NCBI GenBank assembly: GCA_035518875.1
Contig: DATIXD010000193.1
Span: forward strand, 1-34,708
Reading direction: 5' to 3'
Source of the DNA: DATIXD01 sp035518875
GTDB taxonomy: Bacteria; Pseudomonadota; Gammaproteobacteria; Methylococcales; Methylococcaceae
Length of the DNA: 34,708 nt
Shown here: positions 29,134 through 34,708 of the stretch, in pieces
How positions within the stretch are numbered: the first letter of the stretch is position 1
How the letters are laid out: each line of letters starts with the position of its first letter
Made by a program: the position numbers and the translations under genes
The notes under the pieces: generated by a model
Databases searched by the model: none
What the model was told of the DNA's origin: nothing
The model's input: only the letters and a program-made list of their open reading frames with translations

Positions 29134-29846
29134 GCTAGCCGCCTCACTAGTCGATCCGTGGGTCCGTCGTCGGCAATCCTTCCGTCGATGACTCGGATCA
29201 AGCGCCGGGCATAACGGGCGATGTCCGATTCATGGGTGACCAGGACGACCGTGATGCCATGGTCAGCGTTCAGTTTCTGGAATATCTTCATGATTTCCTC
29301 GCCGGTCTGTGTGTCGAGATTACCGGTGGGTTCGTCGGCGAGTATCAGTTTGGGATTGGTGACGAGAGCCCGTGCAATGGCCACCCGCTGCTGCTGACCG
29401 CCGGAAAGCTGGTTGGGCAGGCGCCCCGCGTAGGCGCCCAGTCCGACGCGTTCGAGCAAGGCCGTCGCACGCTCGTACCGTTGCGCTGTTCCCGCTCCTG
29501 CATAGAGCAAGGGCAAAGCCACGTTGTCACGCACGCAGATCCGCGGCAACAGGTTGAAACCCTGGAACACGAAACCGATCAGTCGGTTGCGCAAGGCGGC
29601 CAACTCGTCCGGCGTCAGTTGGGCGGTGTCCCGGCCTTCCAGATAATAATGACCGCGCGTGGGCGTATCCAGGCAGCCCAGGATGTTCATCAAGGTCGAT
29701 TTGCCCGAACCCGAATGCCCCATGATCGCTACAAACTCGCCGCTGTCGATCTGAAAATTGATGTCGTGAAGCACGGGGAATGTTACTTCGCCGGCGGTGA
29801 CATACTGTTTGCCGAGATCGGCGACGCGGATCAGCGTTCGGTCCAT
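29130..29846 (-). CDS. MacB/LolD-type ABC transporter ATPase
   Basis: The 238-residue ATP-binding protein shows Walker A GHSGSGKST (43-51), Q-loop region FVFQGFNLLPRICVRDNVAL, signature LSGGQQQRVAIARAL, Walker B LILADEPTGNLD and the H-loop VTHESDIARYARR. FQGFNLLPR and the NVALPLLYAG segment place it in the LolD/MacB branch of exporters. It powers the adjacent permease. Its ATG overlaps the stop of the adaptor gene by one base (ATGA-type contact), and its stop overlaps the permease start. All catalytic residues are present. The order adaptor-ATPase-permease is a standard tripartite operon. Confidence 0.96.
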   Translation of the reverse strand: MDRTLIRVADLGKQYVTAGEVTFPVLHDINFQIDSGEFVAIMGHSGSGKSTLMNILGCLDTPTRGHYYLEGRDTAQLTPDELAALRNRLIGFVFQGFNLLPRICVRDNVALPLLYAGAGTAQRYERATALLERVGLGAYAGRLPNQLSGGQQQRVAIARALVTNPKLILADEPTGNLDTQTGEEIMKIFQKLNADHGITVVLVTHESDIARYARRLIRVIDGRIADDGPTDRLVRRLA

Positions 29847-31003
29847 TAAAACGCTCTCAAGCGGAAACCCCCGGCCGCCTGCGTTTGACTCTCCGCCTTG
29901 CGTTCGCTCAGGTCTTCGAGGATCACCGAATCGCCCTCACCTAGGGTGCCGCCGGTCACTTCGGCATATTTGCCGTCGGCGATGCCGGTTTGCACGGGCG
30001 TCACTACGGCGCGATTGCCTTGCAGTCGGTAGACGGACTTTCCGGGCGCTCCTTCCTCCCGTTTCTCGCCGTCGGCGGGATGAAACCTGAGCGCGGCGAG
30101 CGGCAGTCGCAGACTGTCGCGCCGCTCGGCGATCGCGATATTGACGAAAGCCGTCATCCCCGGCAGCAATATCTCCTCGGGATTGTTCAGGTCGATGACG
30201 ACATCATAGGTGACGACGTTTTGTTGAACCTGAGGATTGAGCCGGATCTGCCGCACGATCCCCTGGAATGTCCGCTCCGGAAAGGCGTCTACGGTGAAAG
30301 TGGCCGGTTGCCCGACCCGGATACCGCCGACATCGGCCTCCGCGACCGTGGTGTCGATCTGCATGTGCTGAAGATCCTGAGCGATCGTGAATAGGGTCGG
30401 GGTTTGGAAGCTCGCGGCCACCGTTTGTCCGACATCCACATTGCGTGAGACCACTACGCCCGAGATCGGCGAGGTAATGACCGCATACCCCAAGTTGGTT
30501 TGGTCGCGACGAACCTGGCCTCTATTCGCCTCAACCTGCGCCCGCGCGGCTTCGAGCGCCTGAACGGCCTGATCGAAATCCAGCCGCGCCACATAATTAC
30601 GAGCAAGCAATGCACGCATCCGGCGTTCATTCGCTTCCGCCAGTTTGAGGGCGGCGCGGGCATTGGCCAGATTCCCCCGACTTTGTTCGAGCGCTGCTTT
30701 GAAGAGGCGGGGATCCAGTTCGGCGAGCACCTGGTTCTCGCGGACGCGGTCATTGAAATCCGCGCGCAGCTTGGCAATGGTGCCGGAGACCTGAGTGCCT
30801 ACGTTCACCAGCACGACGGGGTTCAAGGTGCCGTTTGCAGATACTGCCTTGACGATGAGGCCGCGCTCGATGGCCGCCACGCGATAACGGCTGGTGTCGG
30901 ACGGCGCATAATACCAACGGTAGGCCGCATAAAGTGCGGATGCTAGTCCCGTCAACGCCAAAAGGATCAAAAACCCATTCCGAATGGGATGTAATCCTGC
31001 CAT
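29846..31003 (-). CDS. MacA-like periplasmic adaptor (HlyD family)
   Basis: I choose ATG 31003 (385 residues). A GTG 54 bases upstream is in frame but has no ribosome site and adds an Arg/Thr-rich tail; both starts are weakly supported. A membrane anchor (NGFLILLALTGLASALYAAY) is followed by a lipoyl half-motif (NGTLNPVVLVNVGTQVSGTI), a coiled-coil hairpin (about 90-170) rich in Ala/Glu/Arg, a second lipoyl half (TSPISGVVVSRNVDVGQTV) and a beta-barrel with membrane-proximal domain. This is the membrane-fusion protein of a tripartite exporter, contacting the MacB-type permease and an outer-membrane factor encoded elsewhere. It is the first gene of its operon. Confidence 0.93.
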   Translation of the reverse strand: MAGLHPIRNGFLILLALTGLASALYAAYRWYYAPSDTSRYRVAAIERGLIVKAVSANGTLNPVVLVNVGTQVSGTIAKLRADFNDRVRENQVLAELDPRLFKAALEQSRGNLANARAALKLAEANERRMRALLARNYVARLDFDQAVQALEAARAQVEANRGQVRRDQTNLGYAVITSPISGVVVSRNVDVGQTVAASFQTPTLFTIAQDLQHMQIDTTVAEADVGGIRVGQPATFTVDAFPERTFQGIVRQIRLNPQVQQNVVTYDVVIDLNNPEEILLPGMTAFVNIAIAERRDSLRLPLAALRFHPADGEKREEGAPGKSVYRLQGNRAVVTPVQTGIADGKYAEVTGGTLGEGDSVILEDLSERKAESQTQAAGGFRLRAF

Positions 31004-31382
31004 GGTCTTAGTCCGACTTGGGGTCTCGAAGCGTTGATGGTTCCGGAATATTGGCACTGATTAATGACAAGTCCAGACGGGTATTTTGCGGATAGGAAGA
31101 ACGGGGCCGGGCGGTAATCATCATTCTACACCATGATACCCGATCTCCGGTGGCCGCCGTGGAGTGGGTAATGGTGAATGTCTCGGTAATCGCCGGACGT
31201 ACGAACGGCGATAAATGGTGAATTCACGGATTCGGTATGTCGCATGATTGCCCATTGGTGGATTGTGTGTTCACATTTGGACAGATTATTCATGGATTTG
31301 CTCTTACCGAACGTCATAATGATTAGCGCGAACTTCCTGATCGCTTTATCAAGCATAGGTCTTTACTAATCGGGTCAAATGC
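31004..31382. other. Divergent region between exporter operon and aldo/keto reductase
   Basis: The 379 bases should carry promoters for both directions, but no -35/-10 pair convinces me. A 7-bp inverted repeat ATCGCCG (31189-31195) and CGGCGAT (31206-31212) with a 10-base gap is the one symmetric element and could be an operator. No T-tract terminator or reading frame is supported. Confidence 0.5.
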
Positions 31383-32252
31383 ATGATGAGAAGACAAATC
31401 GGGAATACCGGCATCGGGGTGGCGGCGATCGGCCTCGGCGCCATGCCTTTGTCTATCGACGGGAGACCTAGCGAGGGGCAGGCGTACGAGGTGATCGAGG
31501 CCTTTGTGAGTCGTGGCGGAAACTTCATCGACACGGCGAATGTCTATTGCCTTGACGACGCCGATATCGGTCACAACGAGCGCCTGATCAACAAGGTGCT
31601 CACCCAGCTCGGCAAGCGTGATCAGGTTGTCGTCGCGACGAAGGGCGGCCTTCGGCGTCCGCGGGGCAGTTGGATCGTCGATGGCGATCCGGCTTGGATT
31701 CGGGAATCATGCGAAAGAAGCCTGAAGGACCTCGGTACCGAAACCATCACTCTGTATCAACTACACGCCGTGGATCCGAAAATCGGTTTGTTGCCATCGC
31801 TGGAAGAATTGGTCCGTCTGCGCGACGAAGGCAAGATTCGGCATATCGGGCTTTCCAATATCAGCTTGGATACTCTGAAAGGCGCACTCCAGCATGCTCC
31901 CATCGAGTCGGTGCAGAATCGCTGCAATGCGTTCGAAAAGACCGATTTCAACAATGGTATGGTCGACTATTGTCGATCCCGGGGCATTAGCTACATCCCT
32001 CATAGCCCGGTGGGCGGCCACCACGAACATGTTCGACTCACCCAGAACGGCCCGCTCCTAAGTTTGGCGGAAAAATACCGGGCATCGGTCTACTGTATCG
32101 CGCTCGCATGGCTTCTCGCCAAGGGTGAGCATATTTTGCCCATCCCCGGCGCGAGCCGAGTCGCCAGCATCGAGGACAGCCTGCGCGCGATGGAATTAAT
32201 AGTGGACCCTGACTATATTCAAGCCATCGATCGCTTACCAGATAAGCAATGA
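31383..32252 (+). CDS. Aldo/keto reductase
   Basis: A 289-residue NADPH-dependent reductase with the complete catalytic tetrad: D50 and Y55 (NFIDTANVYCLD), K87 (VVVATKGGLRR) and H128 (LYQLHAVDP). The (beta/alpha)8 barrel also shows KIRHIGLSNISLDTLKGAL, and near the end LPIPGASRVASIEDSLRAM, the NADP-phosphate-binding segment. The family acts on aldehydes or ketones; this protein's substrate cannot be told. The AKR11/AKR13-like spacing suggests a short general-stress reductase. The next gene, gnd, generates NADPH and starts 83 bases downstream, though co-transcription is unproven. No signal peptide is seen. Confidence 0.93.
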   Translation: MMRRQIGNTGIGVAAIGLGAMPLSIDGRPSEGQAYEVIEAFVSRGGNFIDTANVYCLDDADIGHNERLINKVLTQLGKRDQVVVATKGGLRRPRGSWIVDGDPAWIRESCERSLKDLGTETITLYQLHAVDPKIGLLPSLEELVRLRDEGKIRHIGLSNISLDTLKGALQHAPIESVQNRCNAFEKTDFNNGMVDYCRSRGISYIPHSPVGGHHEHVRLTQNGPLLSLAEKYRASVYCIALAWLLAKGEHILPIPGASRVASIEDSLRAMELIVDPDYIQAIDRLPDKQ

Positions 32253-32335
32253 ACTTCAAATCAGCGCGCTCCTGTGGTCGGAAGTCTTCTGGAACTCGTT
32301 TTGAATCAATTACCTAACTTGCGGAGTATCCTTTC

Positions 32336-33850
32336 ATGAAAGACGAAAACGCCGATATCGGCCTCATCGGCCTGGCAGTCATGGGCCAGAACCTGGCGCT
32401 AAACATCGCCGATCATGGCTATACCATTGCCGTTTATAACCGCAGCCCGGAAAAAACGGAGGAATTCATCGCTCGTTGCCAGCACAACGAGCCTTCCCAC
32501 GACCGCATCCACGGGTTTGCGGAACTGAAAGAATTCGTCCGGGCCATCGAGCGCCCACGCAAAGTCGTTCTCTTAGTCAAGGCCGGCGCGCCGACCGATA
32601 AAACCATCGATGGCTTGCTTCCTCTCCTCGATCCCGGCGACATCATCATCGACGGCGGCAACGCTCACTGGCTGGATACCATCCGGCGGGAAAAGGAGCT
32701 AACCGCCAAAGGGTTCGAATTCATCGGCTCCGGAGTTTCAGGCGGCGAAACCGGCGCGCGCTTCGGACCTTCTCTGATGCCGGGCGGGGGTACGAAGGCC
32801 TGGAAGGCGCTGGAGCCAATCTGGCGGGATATCGCCGCCAAGGTCGATCCGCAAACAGGCGCGCCGTTGGAAGGCGCCGCGCCCGGTAAACCCGTGCAAG
32901 GCGGGGTGCCCTGCACGGCGCATATCGGGCCGAACGGGGCCGGACATTACGTCAAGATGGTGCATAACGGCATCGAATATATCGACATGCAGCTGATTGG
33001 CGAAGCCTACTGGCTCATGAAGAATCTGCTGGGCCTGGATGCCGGCGCAATTGGGGCGATGTTCCGGGAGTGGAATGCGGGCAAGCTGTCCAGCTATCTC
33101 ATCGAAATCACCGGCGACATCCTCCAACAGAAAGATCCGGCGGGCGAAGGCTTCCTGGTCGACAAGGTGCTGGACGCCGCCGGGCAGAAGGGCACCGGCC
33201 AGTGGACCGCGGCCAGCGCGCTCGAGTTGGGCGCCCCGGCCAACGCCATCGCCGAAGCGGTATTCGCCCGCGCGCTTTCAGCGCTCAAGGAGGAACGGAA
33301 CGAGGCCAGCAAGCTGCTTCAGGGCCCGGAGATCCAACGGCAGGCCGATAAGGTGAGCATGATCGACGCGATCCGCGACGCGCTTTATTGCTCTAAGATT
33401 TGCGCCTACGCCCAGGGGTTCCAACTCATGGCTGAAGCACAGAAAACCTACGGCTGGCGGCTGGATTTCGGTGCCATCGCCCAGATTTGGCGCGGTGGCT
33501 GTATCATCCGCGCGCGTTTCCTTCAAAAGATCACCGACGCTTACGCCCAGAATCCGGATCTAAAGAATCTCATGCTCGATCCCTATTTCAGGAACGCTTT
33601 GCATTCGGGACAAACTCACTGGCGGGAAGTGGTCTCCCTGGCCGTGCGCAACGGCATTCCCACGCCCGCGTTCGGCTCCGCGCTAGCCTATTTCGACGGG
33701 TACCGCAGCGCCCAATTGCCCGCCAACCTGATTCAGGCTCAGCGTGATTACTTTGGCGCTCACACTTACGAACGGACAGATCAGCCTCGCGGCAAATTTT
33801 TCCATTTGGATTGGCCGACACCCGGACGAGAGCAAATAGAGGTGAATTAG
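32336..33850 (+). CDS. gnd: 6-Phosphogluconate dehydrogenase, decarboxylating
   Basis: A 504-residue enzyme converting 6-phosphogluconate to ribulose 5-phosphate, CO2 and NADPH. The N-terminal Rossmann motif is GLIGLAVMGQNLALNIADHG with NRSPEKTEEF after it, where Arg favours NADP. The family signature GSGVSGGETGARFGPSLMPG is intact, catalytic K207 lies in VKMVHNGIEYIDMQLIGEAY, and the all-helical domain ends FFHLDWP. It is somewhat longer than the E. coli enzyme (468) because of inserted segments near KVDPQTGAPLEGAAP. A GGAG ribosome site sits at 32323-32326. In RuMP-type methylotrophs it closes the dissimilatory cycle, while Edd uses the same substrate. Confidence 0.97.
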   Translation: MKDENADIGLIGLAVMGQNLALNIADHGYTIAVYNRSPEKTEEFIARCQHNEPSHDRIHGFAELKEFVRAIERPRKVVLLVKAGAPTDKTIDGLLPLLDPGDIIIDGGNAHWLDTIRREKELTAKGFEFIGSGVSGGETGARFGPSLMPGGGTKAWKALEPIWRDIAAKVDPQTGAPLEGAAPGKPVQGGVPCTAHIGPNGAGHYVKMVHNGIEYIDMQLIGEAYWLMKNLLGLDAGAIGAMFREWNAGKLSSYLIEITGDILQQKDPAGEGFLVDKVLDAAGQKGTGQWTAASALELGAPANAIAEAVFARALSALKEERNEASKLLQGPEIQRQADKVSMIDAIRDALYCSKICAYAQGFQLMAEAQKTYGWRLDFGAIAQIWRGGCIIRARFLQKITDAYAQNPDLKNLMLDPYFRNALHSGQTHWREVVSLAVRNGIPTPAFGSALAYFDGYRSAQLPANLIQAQRDYFGAHTYERTDQPRGKFFHLDWPTPGREQIEVN

Positions 33851-34023
33851 ACGCTGGCTGCTCGCCTTGTGGTGGGCGCTGCTCAAGTCGGGGCTTGGCG
33901 TAAAGCACATGCCTTGCGGTCAAGTTCAGGATCGATGGCGAATTCTTCCGCTGGGGGTGCTGGCTAGGGAAGGACCCTTCGGTCACTGTTTGTTGGCGAC
34001 AATTCGGGTGCGAAAAATGGCGC

Positions 34024-34052
34024 TTGAATAAGGCCGACCCGGTCACTATAAT
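34024..34052 (+). promoter_or_regulatory. Strong sigma70 promoter of tRNA-Lys
   Basis: TTGAAT (34024-34029) and a perfect TATAAT (34047-34052) are separated by the ideal 17 bases. A start near 34059 would give a leader of only about 8 bases before the tRNA. The downstream TGCCGC is a GC-rich discriminator, as found at stringently controlled stable-RNA promoters. Confidence 0.85.
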
Positions 34053-34066
34053 TTGCCGCTTCATTC

Positions 34067-34142
34067 GGGCCGTTAGCTCAGTCGGTAGAGCACCGCACTT
34101 TTAATGCGATGGTCCCGCGTTCGAGTCGCGGACGGCCCACCA
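34067..34142 (+). tRNA. tRNA-Lys (anticodon UUU)
   Basis: The 76-base gene folds as a full cloverleaf: acceptor GGGCCGT/ACGGCCC, D-stem GCTC/GAGC, T-arm CCGCG-TTCGAGT-CGCGG, discriminator A and encoded CCA. The anticodon loop CTTTTAA puts TTT at 34100-34102, the lysine anticodon, as in E. coli tRNA-Lys. One C-A mismatch closes the outer end of the anticodon stem (34093/34109). It stands alone between a consensus promoter and an intrinsic terminator, so it is a monocistronic transcript. Confidence 0.97.
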
Positions 34143-34148
34143 CACGCC

Positions 34149-34176
34149 AAGCCAGACAATCGTGTCTGGCTTTTTT
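34149..34176 (+). terminator. Intrinsic terminator of tRNA-Lys
   Basis: AAGCCAGACA (34149-34158) pairs perfectly with TGTCTGGCTT (34163-34172) around an ATCG loop and runs into TTTTTT (34171-34176). This is a classical rho-independent terminator 6 bases after the tRNA. Confidence 0.93.
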
Positions 34177-34379
34177 GTGCCCACCATTGAGGCACAGCGC
34201 TATCGCCGTTTTGCGATTTCCTCGGTTGACCGTCGCCTGCTCCCCTTCCCGATTTTGGCCATTTTCTGGTCGGTTCTCCAAATGCCGGTTGAGTTCTCAG
34301 CAGAGGCGATCCTTTAAATCACTTTTCTTCTTGAACCCATTGATCAAATTGATATGGGGACGCGACGCCGAGAGAGGCG

Positions 34380-34519
34380 GAAGTCGACTTGCATGCGTAT
34401 GACTCGATGTCTCAAGCGGCAAGGTCTAAAAAGTTATTTCAGGTTTTCCAACGAACGCCGATCCCATTCATCGCTTGACGGCAAAAACGTGGATAGAAGG
34501 GACTTTAACCCATCTTTAA
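34380..34519 (+). pseudogene. IS3-family transposase C-terminal relic, frameshifted
   Basis: One frame (34380-34418) reads EVDLHAYDSMSQA, resembling the EVYLHAYDSVSEA segment of IS3-family OrfB. The frame then shifts near 34415-34425, and LKSYFRFSNERRSHSSLDGK follows, matching the YFRFYNERRPHSSLDG C-terminus of the same proteins. The remaining transposase, including the DDE core, and both element ends are absent. It is therefore a dead fragment of an insertion sequence beside a tRNA gene. No ribosome site or start exists. Confidence 0.75.
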
Positions 34520-34601
34520 CATCGCCCGAAGAATGCCTTGCCGCGACAGTAGGTTACCGTTCAAAACAATCCGAGTGGCACTACACTCGCGTCATGGGTG
34601 G

Positions 34602-34708
34602 TCAGACGACCAGTTTTCGGGTGCCGCCAGGGGATGGGTCTAGACCGAGGGCCTGATAGATTTTCAGCAAGGTGGGTTCTGCCACGGTGCTCTTGCGCAC
34701 GTTCAGCG
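34602..34708 (-). CDS. C-terminal end of an unidentified protein, cut by window edge
   Basis: The last 107 bases on the minus strand read 34 residues and a stop: LNVRKSTVAEPTLLKIYQAL then GLDPSPGGTRKLVV. The composition is protein-like. The amphipathic PTLLKIYQALGL could belong to a helix-turn-helix regulator or to a transposase C-terminus, and the nearby IS relic makes the second plausible. I cannot name the family. A competing frame on the same strand is arginine-rich and less likely. Confidence 0.5.
   Translation of the reverse strand, partial: LNVRKSTVAEPTLLKIYQALGLDPSPGGTRKLVV

Overview
The window reads as a gammaproteobacterial chromosome segment with moderately high GC. The best guess is a methanotroph-like member of the Methylococcales. 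That guess rests on gene content only: an Entner-Doudoroff pair (edd, eda), gnd, a gluconeogenic PEP synthase, B12-dependent metH and the prkA/yeaH/spoVR cassette occur together. No C1 oxidation gene lies in the window, so the lineage is inference.

Layout. 1-3851 (+): the 3' part of ppsA, then pncA and pncB in a tightly coupled run that joins PEP synthesis to NAD salvage. 4180-8861 (+): prkA, yeaH and spoVR, a conserved stress cassette. 8961-15638 (-): eda, edd and metH, each apparently its own unit. edd has a good sigma70-type promoter, a terminator-like hairpin sits between edd and eda, and a perfect 10-bp inverted repeat lies just upstream of metH. 15884-16972 (+): three small envelope proteins. 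17296-19672 (+): pmbA/tldE and a Gfo/Idh/MocA oxidoreductase. 20011-21930: a cold-shock/DUF1294 membrane protein converging on, and overlapping, a MltD-like lytic transglycosylase lipoprotein. 21931-22667: a hairpin-rich stretch without a credible gene.

22668-26114: alpha-E and circularly permuted ATP-grasp genes (-), divergent from an Anbu proteasome-like peptidase (+). This is the least understood system here, and its usual transglutaminase-like member is absent. 26115-27261: a decayed, gene-free stretch, possibly an enzyme relic. 27262-31003: exported MsrA, then a MacAB-type tripartite exporter (permease, ATPase, adaptor) on the minus strand. 31383-33850 (+): an aldo/keto reductase and gnd. 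34024-34176: tRNA-Lys(UUU) with a near-consensus promoter and an intrinsic terminator, followed by a frameshifted IS3-type transposase relic and the tail of an unidentified minus-strand gene running off the window.

Taken together, this is mostly a core-metabolism and stress region. PpsA, Edd, Eda and Gnd connect C6 sugar-phosphate breakdown to PEP. PncA and PncB feed NAD(P), which Gnd and the oxidoreductases use. MsrA, PrkA/SpoVR and the Anbu set point to stress and protein-quality functions. Accessory DNA is confined to the gene-free stretches and the right end next to the tRNA. All names come from reading motifs and lengths; no database search was possible.
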